Origin: UBA5239 sp031548025
GTDB lineage: Bacteria; Verrucomicrobiota; Lentisphaeria; Victivallales; Victivallaceae
Direction of reading: 5' to 3'
Assembly (NCBI GenBank): GCA_031548025.1
Contig: JAVBRM010000057.1
Span: forward strand, 1-64,000
Length of the DNA stretch: 64,000 nt
Of the stretch, positions 37,792 to 47,235 are shown piece by piece (the stretch's first letter is position 1; the number at the start of each line of letters is the position of its first letter). A model generated the notes under the pieces. The model did not search any database. It was given only the letters and a program-made list of their open reading frames with translations, and had not been told where the DNA came from. The translations under genes and the position numbers were made by a program.

Positions 37792-38358
37792 ATGTACAAT
37801 TCTTCTGATTTGAGGAAGGGCCTGAAGGTTTTAGTCGACGATTATCCGTGGGTCATTACCGATTTTGAATTCTGCAAGCCCGGCAAGGGCACCGCTCTTT
37901 ATCGCTGCAAAATGAAAAATATGATTACCGGTTCGACCATGGACCGTACTTTCCGTCCGGTAGACAAAATCGACAAGCCCGACCTGGAAGAACGCGACAC
38001 TGTCTATTCTTATGCCGATGGCGATTTCTTCGTTTTCAGCGACGTCGATACTTTTGAAGAAATTCATGTAGCCAAAGACGTTTTGGGTGACAATGTTTAT
38101 TTTCTGATCGAAAATTCGGAATGCCACATTCTGTTCTTTAACGGCAACCCGATTGAAGTAACTCTGCCGACTTTCATCGAAAAGGTGATTGCCGAAACCG
38201 AGCCCGGCGCCCGTGGCGATACCGCCACCAACGTAACCAAACCCGCCAAAATCGACAACGGTTACGAAATCCAGGTCCCGCTTTTCATCAATCAGGGCGA
38301 CACTGTCCGTATCGATACCCGTACCGGTGCATATGCCGACCGCGTTTCCAAAGCCTGA
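37792..38358 (+). CDS. efp: Elongation factor P
   Basis: A 188-residue, full-length EF-P with the three beta-barrel domains: KOW-like domain I (to ~65), then OB domains ending YEIQVPLFINQGDTVRIDTRTGAYADRV, the family C-terminal signature. The tip loop reads KPGKGTA with Lys32 in the position that EpmA beta-lysylates in Escherichia coli. EF-P binds stalled ribosomes between P and E sites and promotes peptide bonds at polyproline stretches. The next gene, for EpmA, overlaps by 26-32 nt, which fits the lysine-type loop. Confidence 0.97.
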   Translation: MYNSSDLRKGLKVLVDDYPWVITDFEFCKPGKGTALYRCKMKNMITGSTMDRTFRPVDKIDKPDLEERDTVYSYADGDFFVFSDVDTFEEIHVAKDVLGDNVYFLIENSECHILFFNGNPIEVTLPTFIEKVIAETEPGARGDTATNVTKPAKIDNGYEIQVPLFINQGDTVRIDTRTGAYADRVSKA

Positions 38359-39220
38359 TCGTATTCAGCAGCTTTCTGATAAAAAAGCCCGTTTCGCTCT
38401 GCGTGCCGGGCTTTTTTCGCGTCTGCGCCGTTTTTTCGAGGACCACGGATTCATCGAAGTCATGACTCCGGTCAGGATCGCGGCTCCGGCGCCGGAGGAA
38501 TTTATCGAGGCCCCGGCTTCCGGTGAAAAATTCCTGCGCTGCAGTCCCGAGCTTGACATGAAACGGCTGTTGTGCGCCGGGTATGAAAAGATCTATCAGA
38601 TCGGGCCCTGTTTCCGCAGCGGCGAAAACGGCCGCCGCCACCGCGAGGAATTTACCATGCTCGAATGGTACGAGGTCGGCGCGGATTATCGGAAACTGAT
38701 GGATTTCACTACCGCCATGCTGCGTTATGCCCTGCAGGATGAGAATCGGTCATGCGAAATCATCACGATCGACGAAGCATACCGGAAATACGCCGGAACG
38801 ACGGTGGAAAAAGCGATTGCCGGCGATTGTTTCGACGAGTTGATGGTGGAAAAAATCGAGCCGAATCTTGGGCGCGGCAAGCTGACTTATCTGGCCGATT
38901 ACCCGGCTTCGCGGGCTTCGCTGGCCCGGTTGAAACCGGACAACCCGGCGGTGGCCGAGCGCTGGGAGCTTTATATCAACGGATTGGAGTTGGCCAATGC
39001 TTACGGTGAGCTGACCGATGCCGCGATTCAGCGGGAGCGCTTTGTCCGGGAGAGAGCCGCCCGGGCGATATCCGGCGGCGCGGTTTATCCGGAACCGGAG
39101 AAATTTCTGGAGGCGCTTGACCGCGGGATGCCGCCTTGCGCCGGGTGCGCGATGGGGCTTGACCGTTTGGCAATGATCTTTACCGGGGCCGGAGATATTG
39201 AGGAAGTTGTCTTCGAATAA
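38333..39220 (+). CDS. epmA: EF-P beta-lysine ligase EpmA
   Basis: A class II lysyl-tRNA-synthetase-like catalytic domain without the anticodon-binding domain (295 residues from the ATG at 38333; a GTG at 38327 is an alternative). It shows the motifs RRFFEDHGFIEVMTPV, RCSPELDMKRLL, FRSGENGRRHREEFTMLEWYE and GCAMGLDRLAMI in the GenX/PoxA order. EpmA attaches (R)-beta-lysine to EF-P. The start lies inside the efp reading frame, so the two are translated together. The partner EpmB (lysine 2,3-aminomutase) is not encoded in this window. Confidence 0.93.
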   Translation: MPTAFPKPDRIQQLSDKKARFALRAGLFSRLRRFFEDHGFIEVMTPVRIAAPAPEEFIEAPASGEKFLRCSPELDMKRLLCAGYEKIYQIGPCFRSGENGRRHREEFTMLEWYEVGADYRKLMDFTTAMLRYALQDENRSCEIITIDEAYRKYAGTTVEKAIAGDCFDELMVEKIEPNLGRGKLTYLADYPASRASLARLKPDNPAVAERWELYINGLELANAYGELTDAAIQRERFVRERAARAISGGAVYPEPEKFLEALDRGMPPCAGCAMGLDRLAMIFTGAGDIEEVVFE

Positions 39221-39276
39221 GTTTGAAATTTCCGGAAAATGAGAGTATCTTATTTGATTCATTAGGGATATACAGG

Positions 39277-40101
39277 ATGAATTGCTGGAAATTAGAAAAA
39301 ATAGTTGAGTTGCTTTATGAGTGTGGCGATATCGCCATGCGGTTTTATGAAAACCCGCCATGCGAAATCAAGGATGACAATTCCGTGGTTACCGCGGCGG
39401 ACAAAGCCATCGAAAATCGCCTCGGTTTGGAATTCGACCGCCCGGAAGCCGGCTTGCGGATGATCGGCGAGGAAACCATCAATACCCATGGCGAGGAATA
39501 TATCCAGGCCGCGATTGCCGGCGATTGTTTTGTAGTCGATCCCATTGACGGGACGGCGCCTTATTCCATTCATTTTCCGGCATGGGGAATATCGGTGGGC
39601 TATATGCGGAACGGCAAGATTACCGAGGGTGCGGTCTATTTTCCGGTATTCGACGAACTGATGATTACCGACGGTCCGAACGTCTGGCTTTACCGTAAAA
39701 ATGAACGTACCCCATACCCCTTTAAAGTTCCAAAAATCGACAAGTCGCGTTCACTTGGAGTATCGCAGGAAATGATGCGCCACGGCAGGTTGGATATGAC
39801 CAATCACCTGGTGGCCTGGGATACCGCGGTGGGCGTTTTTCATTATATGATGCAGGGGAAGCTGCTGGGCTATATCGCCAACTTGAAAATCTGGGACATT
39901 GCCGGCTGTATGGCGGTGATGGAGCGGGGCGGTTTCACCGGCAGGACCTATGACGGCAAGGCGATCGGTAGCGACGCCGCGGCCGCTTTTCATCTGGAAC
40001 CGTCGCCGGATCGCTGGCGGCTGCGGCAAACTACGGTGTTTGCCGCCAATCCGGAAATAATCGATTATATTCAACAAAATTCACAACCCGACAACAGGTA
40101 A
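39277..40101 (+). CDS. Inositol monophosphatase/CysQ-like phosphatase
   Basis: I choose the ATG at 39277 because the family homology starts there and a GGGAT site lies upstream; an earlier in-frame ATG at 39223 would add 18 unrelated residues. The 274-residue protein has the metal-binding motifs GEET (Glu65, Glu66), DPIDGT (Asp88, Asp91) and a late WDIAG. Family members dephosphorylate inositol phosphates, fructose-1,6-bisphosphate or 3'-phosphoadenosine nucleotides. The exact substrate is not decidable. It follows epmA by 56 nt and precedes rimO by 6 nt, in a housekeeping group. Confidence 0.88.
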   Translation: MNCWKLEKIVELLYECGDIAMRFYENPPCEIKDDNSVVTAADKAIENRLGLEFDRPEAGLRMIGEETINTHGEEYIQAAIAGDCFVVDPIDGTAPYSIHFPAWGISVGYMRNGKITEGAVYFPVFDELMITDGPNVWLYRKNERTPYPFKVPKIDKSRSLGVSQEMMRHGRLDMTNHLVAWDTAVGVFHYMMQGKLLGYIANLKIWDIAGCMAVMERGGFTGRTYDGKAIGSDAAAAFHLEPSPDRWRLRQTTVFAANPEIIDYIQQNSQPDNR

Positions 40102-40107
40102 TAATTT

Positions 40108-41454
40108 ATGCCGAATATCTATATGGTCAGCCTCGGCTGCCCCAAAAATCTGGTGGATACCGAAGTAATGACCGGTCAGTTGCTGGTCAAGGGGTTCGGC
40201 GTAGCCATGGACCCAGAGGAAGCGGACATCTATCTCATCAACACCTGCGCGTTTATCGAAAGCGCCCGCCAGGATGCCTATGAAGCCATCGAAGAAGGCG
40301 TTGACTGGAAAAATGAGCTTCCCGGCCGGTTGCTGGTGGTAACCGGTTGTCTGGTTCAGTGGGACAAGGCTGAAAAAGTCAAAGCCGAATGGCCGGAGGT
40401 CGATCTCTGGACCGGGCTGGATATGATTCCTATGATTCCGGATATGCTGCAGGAAATTTCCGATAAACCGGCCGCTCGCGGCACTACCCGCCGTCAGGAT
40501 GAGCCTTGCTATTTGTACGACGACAGTACGCCGCGCTTTCAGTGGACGCTGTCGCATCTGGCTTATCTGAAAATCGCCGAAGGGTGCAACAACCGCTGCT
40601 CATACTGCGCCATTCCGAATATCCGGGGATGCCTCCGCAGCCGCGATATCGCTTCGATACGCCAGGAGACGATCAACTTGGTCAATGGCGGCGTGAAAGA
40701 GGTAATCCTGATCGCTCAGGACATTACCGCTTTCGGGCATGATACCGGCAAAGGAAATCTGGCCGAGTTGCTGCGCGAGCTCGAATCCATTGATCTGGAT
40801 TTCAAAATTCGGCTGCTGTATGCCCATCCGGCGCACCTGACCGATGAGATCATTCAGGCCATGGCCGAATGCGGCAAAGTTCTGCCGTACCTGGATTTGC
40901 CGCTCCAGCATATTTCCGACCATCTGTTGAAGGTCATGGGGCGCAAGACCGACCGCAAGCATATCGAAAACGTTCTCGCCAAGCTCAGGGAAAAGATTCC
41001 CGGGATTGCCATCCGGACGACTTTCATTACCGGTTTTCCCGGCGAAACGGCCGAGGATTTCGCCGAATTGCGGGACTTCATCAAGGAGCAGGAATTCGAC
41101 CGGCTGGGAGTTTTCGCCTATTGCCCGGAAGTCGATACTCCGGCGGAAGCGTTTGCCGACCAGGTTTCGGAGGAGGTCGCCGACGCCCGCGCCGACGAAT
41201 TGATGAAGATACAGGGAAAAATCTCATTAAAACGCAATAAAAAACTTGTCGGAAAGGAATTTTGTGTTATAATTGATGGTGTCAGTAAAAAATCCGCGAC
41301 CGGACGCACCTATATGGATGCTCCCGATATTGATAATATCGTGCATATAACGCCGGCCGGAAAATTGAAGGTTGGGGATATCGTCGAGGCGCGCATATGC
41401 GGCAGCGGGAAATACGATCTGTTTGCCGAAGTGCAGAAAAAAATAAAAGGGTGA
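40108..41454 (+). CDS. rimO: Ribosomal protein uS12 methylthiotransferase RimO
   Basis: A 448-residue radical-SAM enzyme with the three expected parts. The N-terminal UPF0004 domain has cluster-ligand Cys residues in SLGCPKN (~11), NTCAF (~48) and TGCL (~83). The radical-SAM domain has the CxxxCxxC motif in EGCNNRCSYCAIP (~159-171). The C-terminal TRAM domain ends near the last residue. RimO methylthiolates an aspartate of ribosomal protein S12 using two 4Fe-4S clusters. Length and motif spacing favour RimO over MiaB. It precedes the phosphatidyltransferase gene by 9 nt. Confidence 0.95.
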   Translation: MPNIYMVSLGCPKNLVDTEVMTGQLLVKGFGVAMDPEEADIYLINTCAFIESARQDAYEAIEEGVDWKNELPGRLLVVTGCLVQWDKAEKVKAEWPEVDLWTGLDMIPMIPDMLQEISDKPAARGTTRRQDEPCYLYDDSTPRFQWTLSHLAYLKIAEGCNNRCSYCAIPNIRGCLRSRDIASIRQETINLVNGGVKEVILIAQDITAFGHDTGKGNLAELLRELESIDLDFKIRLLYAHPAHLTDEIIQAMAECGKVLPYLDLPLQHISDHLLKVMGRKTDRKHIENVLAKLREKIPGIAIRTTFITGFPGETAEDFAELRDFIKEQEFDRLGVFAYCPEVDTPAEAFADQVSEEVADARADELMKIQGKISLKRNKKLVGKEFCVIIDGVSKKSATGRTYMDAPDIDNIVHITPAGKLKVGDIVEARICGSGKYDLFAEVQKKIKG

Positions 41455-41463
41455 TGTTTATTT

Positions 41464-42147
41464 ATGAAAGTGGCCAATATTCCAAATGCTTTGACAGTGG
41501 GGCGGATCGTCGGGATTTTTATTTTTCTGATTCTGGCCAATATCGCCGAACCGGATGTATGGCCGTATTTTTCCGAAAAATGCGCTCAAAGTGTCAGGAT
41601 AATTGCCTTTATCCTGGCGTTTCTGGCTGGGCTGACTGACTTTTTCGATGGCTACCTGGCCCGTAAGTATAACCAGGTCACCGATTTCGGCAAGCTCGTC
41701 GATCCACTGGCGGACAAAATATTCGTGACGGCGATCATGCTGATGATGGTGGAGTTCCAGATGATGCCGGCGTGGATCGCGGTTATCATCATTTCCCGCG
41801 AATTTCTGGTGACCGGACTGCGGATGCTGGCGATTCAAAAAAGTATCGTCATTTCCGCCGACAGTTGGGGCAAAGCGAAAACCGCATTGCAAATGGTCAT
41901 GCTTTTCATCGCCGGTGCTTCGTGGATCGGCATGTTCAATCTGCGGGAGGATATTCTGGTTTTCGGCGGTCCGTCGCTGATTGCCATCGCAGCCGGCGAC
42001 AGCACCAATATGATTCAGAGCATCGGCGGGGAAATGCACATCCGGTTCTGGTTTGTCTGGAAACTTTTCCTCTGGGCGGTCACCGCCGTGACGATTTACT
42101 CAGGAATCGGCTATTTCACCAAATTCAAGAGCGTCTTCAAAGATTGA
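41464..42147 (+). CDS. pgsA: CDP-diacylglycerol-glycerol-3-phosphate phosphatidyltransferase (PgsA-like)
   Basis: A 227-residue membrane protein with the CDP-alcohol phosphatidyltransferase motif D-G-x2-A-R-x8-G-x3-D-x3-D complete at Asp62, Gly63, Ala66, Arg67, Gly76, Asp80 and Asp84, plus several transmembrane helices. The N-terminal NIPNALTVGRI fits PgsA, which makes phosphatidylglycerophosphate. It is longer than the usual ~180-190 residues because of a loop at ~145-180 (EDILVFGGPSLIAIAAGD). It is co-oriented with rimO and ends 3 nt before the stop of the convergent amidohydrolase gene. Confidence 0.88.
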   Translation: MKVANIPNALTVGRIVGIFIFLILANIAEPDVWPYFSEKCAQSVRIIAFILAFLAGLTDFFDGYLARKYNQVTDFGKLVDPLADKIFVTAIMLMMVEFQMMPAWIAVIIISREFLVTGLRMLAIQKSIVISADSWGKAKTALQMVMLFIAGASWIGMFNLREDILVFGGPSLIAIAAGDSTNMIQSIGGEMHIRFWFVWKLFLWAVTAVTIYSGIGYFTKFKSVFKD

Positions 42148-42150
42148 TTT

Positions 42151-42984
42151 TCAGATCAGGCTGATGATATTCGCCCGGTTGATCCTCTCAATCAATTCTT
42201 GCGGCAGTTTCAATTCGTCGTACAGACGATTGTAGAGCTCCATCCACGGGCGGGTATTGCAGCGGTGGGGAACGAAAACCTCGCCATCTGAAGCATAGCA
42301 CAATTTTTCAAGCAGATGGTAATCATTTTTACCGTCGGGCGCAAACATTTCCTTCCAGAAACCGAGCGATTTGCGAATGGCGCCGCCACCTGATAAATCA
42401 GCGTAAATATTGGGATTTTCTCTGACCACGCAGGCGGCTTCGTCCCACCACGGATACCCGAAATGTGCCATCAGGATTTTCAAATCCAGAAATCGTCTGG
42501 CGATCAGGTCCAACGCGGCCGGGCGCATCAGTGTGATATCGGTATAGGTGGAGCGCGCCGCCACCCCGCCCGGTTCGTACATGACATTCAGCAGATATCC
42601 GGTATGGAACACCGCCAGTCCGTTATGCGCGCGAATGACATCGTACAAAGGATAATAGGCCTTGTCCCCGTAAGAGCGGGCTGGAGCAATGAACTTGATA
42701 CCACGGGCGCCACGGGAAAACATCGTCTCGATATCTTCCGGGGAGACTTGGTCGATGTCGACTTTGGGAATGGCAATGACAAAATCGCCAAATATGGATT
42801 TCAGGGAAAATGCTATTTCCGGCGGGTCCAGCACGACCGCTTTTTCAATGCCGTAACTCAGGTTTTCCGCGAGCATCGCCTTGGGGTCGGCGTCGTTTTT
42901 CCAGATGGAAACCAGGGGCGGCAGCAACACTCCCAGTGGGTCTCTTTCAGCATGGATTCCATGCACATGTGCGTCAATCAACAT
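42151..42984 (-). CDS. Amidohydrolase-2 family metal-dependent hydrolase
   Basis: I choose the ATG at 42984 because it follows GAAGGAG and begins the family homology (MLIDAHVHG); the longer open frame is antisense shadow of the DUF4838 gene. The 277-residue protein has metal ligands His6 and His8, then LAVFHTGY, ILMAHFGYPWWDEA and the late Asp in CYASDGEVF. It is similar to the protein at 18268 (MRPA[AM]LD, HxGxPW). It probably hydrolyses a lactone or sugar-derived acid. It is the last gene of the four-gene operon 47192-42151 and ends 3 nt from pgsA with no visible terminator. Confidence 0.85.
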   Translation of the reverse strand: MLIDAHVHGIHAERDPLGVLLPPLVSIWKNDADPKAMLAENLSYGIEKAVVLDPPEIAFSLKSIFGDFVIAIPKVDIDQVSPEDIETMFSRGARGIKFIAPARSYGDKAYYPLYDVIRAHNGLAVFHTGYLLNVMYEPGGVAARSTYTDITLMRPAALDLIARRFLDLKILMAHFGYPWWDEAACVVRENPNIYADLSGGGAIRKSLGFWKEMFAPDGKNDYHLLEKLCYASDGEVFVPHRCNTRPWMELYNRLYDELKLPQELIERINRANIISLI

Positions 42985-42997
42985 AAAATTTTCTCCT

Positions 42998-45373
42998 TCA
43001 CTGAACAAATATATTACACATCCGGGCCGGTTTGTCGAAGCCTTTACCGGTGGGCGATACCGCGTAGCCTTCGAATTCATTGCCCGCGAGGCGCTGGCGG
43101 CAAACATTGACTCCCCACGGCATAGACTGAATGGGCCTGACGCCGATGTCTTTGACCTGTACCTCCACCGTCCAGTGATCGGCGAATTTCCTGGTGACCA
43201 CCTTGACCGGCGACCAGCTTTCCGGAACGTCTTCAACTCTGGGGGTGACGCAGCGGCTCAGGAATGCGCCATTGGGATTGACGACGATTTTCGCCCGATA
43301 GCCTTCCGGGGTGGTCAAATAGATTTCGATATTATCATCCCGGTAGATCATCTCATCCACTGTTTTGCCGGGCCCCATTCCGGCCCGCAACTCATTCATC
43401 CGCCGGTCATAACAGGTTATTCCGACCAGCAGGGAATCATCCGGCAGCCAGCGAAACGCCACAGCAGTGCGATTGACCTCCGGATATACTCCAGTCATCC
43501 AATCTCTCATCCATAATTTTCCCCCCAGTTTTTCCCAGATATCTTTGGTCAGGTCGCCATCAATCTCCGGCATCTGAGGCAATTGGCGCACCCGGATATC
43601 CGGTCCGGACCGCTTCAAGCCGGAAAAGAGATTCTTCAATGGAGCAATTTCCGATTCGATGAACTCGACACGTTTCCGATAGATTCCATCTCCCGCTTTC
43701 TCTTTTGCGCGGTCCAGAATTTCAAAATATACGGGTATGTCCTCTTTCCGCAGAAAACTGCCGGTTTCGGTAATCGCGCGTGATTGAGGGCGCATCCACA
43801 CCGTTTCCGCAAACTCATAGAATCGCCGCATTTCGTCTCCGACCGGACCGAAAAAATTGCTGTAATAATCCTGCAATTCGGCGTTCAGATCCAATTGGGG
43901 ATTCCAACTCAAACGGCAATGAAGATAAATCATCAAGTGGTTGATTCCGGGCAGTTTGACATTTACCCCGTAATTGAATTTCGGATCGAGCGAAATTTCC
44001 ACCAAAGTCGACTTGAACCGTGAATCCAATTTTTTGAAATTCCGATCCATCAGGGCGGTGAAGATTACCGGTACCGGAGGATAATTCCGATTCGGGTTGT
44101 GATGAAGATAATAATCGTACAGATAAAATTCACTTTCCGGGGCCTTTTGCAGCCACTTATCCCTGAGCGCCAACTCCTTGCTGTGCTCCGGCAAATGCCA
44201 GGTCTGGCTGGTTTGCGTAAAGAAAATTCCAATATCCGCCGGAATTACCGCCTCTGGCGGTTCCTTCGCATATCCGTAGGAAAATGTCGAAAATTTCAAA
44301 CCGGGAGATTTCGAACGTACCTGGCCGGCTACATCCAGCACCATATCCCACATATAATCGGAAAAACGTCCCCAGTTTCCCCGCTCCTTTTTGTCCCACC
44401 CGGCAGCCGTATCCCGATCATCCAGAACCGACCAACCATCCGGTTGACCGATCGGCAGATAAGGAATTTCCGGAAATGCCGCATTGGTTTTCAGCAAATA
44501 TTCTGCTATCTGTTTCCTGAAATCCGGGCTTGAAAGGCGCGGCAGAAACCTTTTTGGAGAGGTGGGAATCAACTTGCCGTTACGAAACGCCATCACCTCG
44601 GGATCATCGTTCCGATACACGATATCTTGAGCGGTATGTCCGGCCCATTGGTCATACGTTCCTCCCTGCCGCAACTTTTTGTACCAGAGAAACTCGCCGC
44701 GATTTTTTCCCCAACTGCTGCCGGAGAGTTTACGATTCCGGAAAAACGGCTCTTTTTTAATATTGCATTCCTCAATCTTGATCGTTTTCAGCTCGGGAAC
44801 CACCTCGCCTATCTCTTCCAGCGGCATATACCAGCGGCATCCCAGCATTTCCAGCAAATCATAAACCGCGAACAAGGTCCCGGTGGCATCCGTCGTATAA
44901 AATCCCAGAGCGCTGTTACGCGGGTCGCGGAAGAAAAACGGAACCCGCCATTTATAGCCGCCGGTATAGACTTCCCACTCTTTCTGCAACTGGTCGAACA
45001 ACCCGAACCGGTTATTGCCGCGCGGTATCGGCAAACGGTTTTCGTCAACCCCGATCAACGCGATATAATCGGGGCCGACAATCACTTTGAAACCGTCACT
45101 TTTTATATCATCAACGGTGATTCCCAGCTTACGGGTATACTCACTTGGGCCGATATAAACCGGCAGTTTGCCCGACGGCTGATTAACCACCGGCAACTCC
45201 ACGCCTGAAATCTTCTTTAGATATTTCTGCAGCTCTTTGGCTGCCACTTGAGTCGATGCACACGCCTTCGCATCGACTACGATTTCCGCATTGCTTTTGC
45301 CTTCGTTGACCAACTCCAATGCGCTCAAAGCGACTGCCGCTATCATAAACAGAGTGAACAATAATTTTTTCAT
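42998..45373 (-). CDS. Exported DUF4838 protein with C-terminal CBM9-like domain
   Basis: The ATG at 45373 begins a signal peptide (MKKLLFTLFMIAAVALSA) and follows a GGAAA site. The 791-residue protein has the N-terminal beta/alpha domain (to CRWYMPLEEIG), the DUF4838 core and a C-terminal carbohydrate-binding CBM9-like sandwich (PEIDGDLTKDIWEKL, DDSLLVGITCYD, DDNIEIYLTTPEGY). Unlike the other three DUF4838 proteins here, it lacks the C-x-C-x2-C cluster; the equivalent stretch reads PIGQPDGWSVLDDRD. It may therefore differ in fold stabilisation or specificity. It lies 23 nt after the pseudopilin gene and 13 nt before the amidohydrolase gene. Confidence 0.8.
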   Translation of the reverse strand: MKKLLFTLFMIAAVALSALELVNEGKSNAEIVVDAKACASTQVAAKELQKYLKKISGVELPVVNQPSGKLPVYIGPSEYTRKLGITVDDIKSDGFKVIVGPDYIALIGVDENRLPIPRGNNRFGLFDQLQKEWEVYTGGYKWRVPFFFRDPRNSALGFYTTDATGTLFAVYDLLEMLGCRWYMPLEEIGEVVPELKTIKIEECNIKKEPFFRNRKLSGSSWGKNRGEFLWYKKLRQGGTYDQWAGHTAQDIVYRNDDPEVMAFRNGKLIPTSPKRFLPRLSSPDFRKQIAEYLLKTNAAFPEIPYLPIGQPDGWSVLDDRDTAAGWDKKERGNWGRFSDYMWDMVLDVAGQVRSKSPGLKFSTFSYGYAKEPPEAVIPADIGIFFTQTSQTWHLPEHSKELALRDKWLQKAPESEFYLYDYYLHHNPNRNYPPVPVIFTALMDRNFKKLDSRFKSTLVEISLDPKFNYGVNVKLPGINHLMIYLHCRLSWNPQLDLNAELQDYYSNFFGPVGDEMRRFYEFAETVWMRPQSRAITETGSFLRKEDIPVYFEILDRAKEKAGDGIYRKRVEFIESEIAPLKNLFSGLKRSGPDIRVRQLPQMPEIDGDLTKDIWEKLGGKLWMRDWMTGVYPEVNRTAVAFRWLPDDSLLVGITCYDRRMNELRAGMGPGKTVDEMIYRDDNIEIYLTTPEGYRAKIVVNPNGAFLSRCVTPRVEDVPESWSPVKVVTRKFADHWTVEVQVKDIGVRPIQSMPWGVNVCRQRLAGNEFEGYAVSPTGKGFDKPARMCNIFVQ

Positions 45374-45396
45374 TTTAATTTTTCCAATTTTAGTGA

Positions 45397-46122
45397 TCAA
45401 TCGGGATTGGCGCCGTATTGGGACTCCGGTCGCCAGAATGGGCTCGAGGCGTTTCTGTCTTGCTGTGCGGCACCGGGAACCAGACGCAAAAACGAACCCT
45501 CTTTTCGGATATTGGCATGCAGGTCCGCATACAGCACATTCGTTGAATTTTCATGCCGCATTACCAAATGACTCCCCCTGCCCGTATCGGAGATCGCCGC
45601 GGTATTGGCATCCATCAGCAACGCCAGCCGCGACGGATACGGAAAAGTTGGCCCCCGGAGCATCTGGTCAGCTCCATTCCAGGTCGTAGACATCAGGCCG
45701 TTAATACCGATGGTTTGCAAATTACCGCCCAGGCCGAGCAACGCGCCGGGTTCTTCCGGGCAGATGAACTTCGACTTAGTGATTGCCCCGGTCGACGACC
45801 GACCGATTTCCGCGATATATCTGAAATTGGCAACATCCTGCAAATAAAGAGCAACCATACATAAAAGATTACTGGAACGATGCCACACCGTATCTCCGGG
45901 AGCGGTACCATAACGGTATGCAATGCTGTACCCATAGTCACCGGTATACATACCAGCCGCCAACCCCATTTGCTTCAAGTTGTTCAGGCACCCTATTGTG
46001 CGGGCTTTGCCGCGAGCCTTGTTCAGCGTCGGCAGCAGCATGGCCGCAAGAATAGAAATAATTGCAATCACAACTAATAATTCGATAAGTGTGAATTTCT
46101 TTTTTCGATTTTTCCATGCCAT
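45397..46122 (-). CDS. Prepilin-like (pseudopilin) protein
   Basis: A 241-residue protein with a short basic leader (MAWKNRKKK), then FTLIELLVVIAIISIL and a helix ending LLPTLNKAR. The residue before the Phe is Lys, not Gly. The C-terminal RHENSTNVLYADLHANI is an H-X9-DG motif with Leu for Gly. It is the second gene of the LacI operon starting at 47192 and lies directly upstream of a DUF4838 gene. By family knowledge it is an inner-membrane, type II secretion- or pilus-like component; a dedicated role with the neighbouring enzyme is inference. Confidence 0.9.
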   Translation of the reverse strand: MAWKNRKKKFTLIELLVVIAIISILAAMLLPTLNKARGKARTIGCLNNLKQMGLAAGMYTGDYGYSIAYRYGTAPGDTVWHRSSNLLCMVALYLQDVANFRYIAEIGRSSTGAITKSKFICPEEPGALLGLGGNLQTIGINGLMSTTWNGADQMLRGPTFPYPSRLALLMDANTAAISDTGRGSHLVMRHENSTNVLYADLHANIRKEGSFLRLVPGAAQQDRNASSPFWRPESQYGANPD

Positions 46123-46145
46123 TGGTATCTTCTCCTGATTGATTT

Positions 46146-47192
46146 TTATGATTCATTTCCGGTTATGATTAAAGGAGAGGCATCTCCTTGTATGCCATCG
46201 GGAATTTGTTCGGAGCAACCACAACTTCCACCCGGTTGAAAACGCGGAGCCAGATTGAGATTGATGAATTCCGTCGAATGTTCTTTGTTCCTGATTCGTT
46301 CCATCATGATCTTGACCGCATGACGGGCCTGTTCCTGAATCGGCTGTACCACCGTTGCTAGGGATACCGGGGAATGAAGGCAGAACGAATAACCGTCAAA
46401 ACCAACCAGCGCAATATCGTCCGGTACTTTTATTTTGCTCCAATACAGGATCTTCATCAACTCGGCGGCGGCAAAATCGTTGCAACAAATCACCGCATCC
46501 GCTTTGAAAACCTTCAAACGGTTGACAATGGCTTCCTTGCCAAGTCCGGCGCACAGCAGAATACTCTCTTCTCCGGCCTCAATACCGGCTTCATTCAGGG
46601 CGCGAAGAACTCCCTGGAATTTGGATTGGTTATGCTTGCTCCGCATATTGAGTTCGAGAAACATGATTCTCCGCCGTCCATGCTCCAGTAAATGCCGGGC
46701 GGCCAGATAACCGCCGGCTTCGGTATCGCATCCCACGTCAAAACCGCAATCGTTCAGGTGCGAACAGTAAACCACCGGAATTTTTTCCGCCTGGGTTTGT
46801 TTGATCGGCTTTTTCATCGTAAACGCCATTATGCCGTCAACCTCGCGTGCTCTGAAAATTCCCATCATCTTCTCAATGCCTTCGCCCTCGCTCAAACGAA
46901 TGTTCAGCACTTCAAATCCCTGAAGCTGAAGCAACGATGCGACTTCATCCTGCAAAACGGCAATCAATCCCTGCCGGTTTGACACTGATACCATGCCGAT
47001 CAGTGAACTTTCTCGTTTTTTCAATTGCTGTGCCGCATAATTCGGCACAAACTTCATCTCATCCACCAATTTCAGGATTTTTTCCCGCGTTTTGGCGGAT
47101 ACCCGAATTGTCGGAGAGTTGTTCAATACCGCGGATACCGCGGGCCTTGAAACACCCGCTTTTTCCGCCAGTTCTTTCATCGTCATGCTCAT
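46146..47192 (-). CDS. LacI-family transcriptional regulator
   Basis: A 348-residue regulator with a LacI helix-turn-helix (MTMKELAEKAGVSRPAVSAVL), hinge (FVPNYAAQQLKK) and effector domain (LIGMVSVSN, REVDGIMAFTM, DAVICCNDFAAAELM, DIALVGFDGY). The C-terminal tail has a Cys pair (GGSCGCSEQ). It heads a minus-strand operon with a pseudopilin, DUF4838 protein and amidohydrolase, driven by the promoter at 47236-47264. Unlike the other three LacI genes here, no convincing CG-centred palindrome was found near its promoter, so its operator is undefined. Confidence 0.92.
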   Translation of the reverse strand: MSMTMKELAEKAGVSRPAVSAVLNNSPTIRVSAKTREKILKLVDEMKFVPNYAAQQLKKRESSLIGMVSVSNRQGLIAVLQDEVASLLQLQGFEVLNIRLSEGEGIEKMMGIFRAREVDGIMAFTMKKPIKQTQAEKIPVVYCSHLNDCGFDVGCDTEAGGYLAARHLLEHGRRRIMFLELNMRSKHNQSKFQGVLRALNEAGIEAGEESILLCAGLGKEAIVNRLKVFKADAVICCNDFAAAELMKILYWSKIKVPDDIALVGFDGYSFCLHSPVSLATVVQPIQEQARHAVKIMMERIRNKEHSTEFINLNLAPRFQPGGSCGCSEQIPDGIQGDASPLIITGNES

Positions 47193-47235
47193 AGCAACTG
47201 AATTTCCAATTTACTGACTCGTGTAATCAAAACTT

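Noticed and set aside
42985..43236. Upstream extension of the amidohydrolase at 42151
   Set aside because: The extra 84 codons are Arg/Ser-rich, overlap the DUF4838 gene and precede the clear ribosome binding site and family N-terminus.
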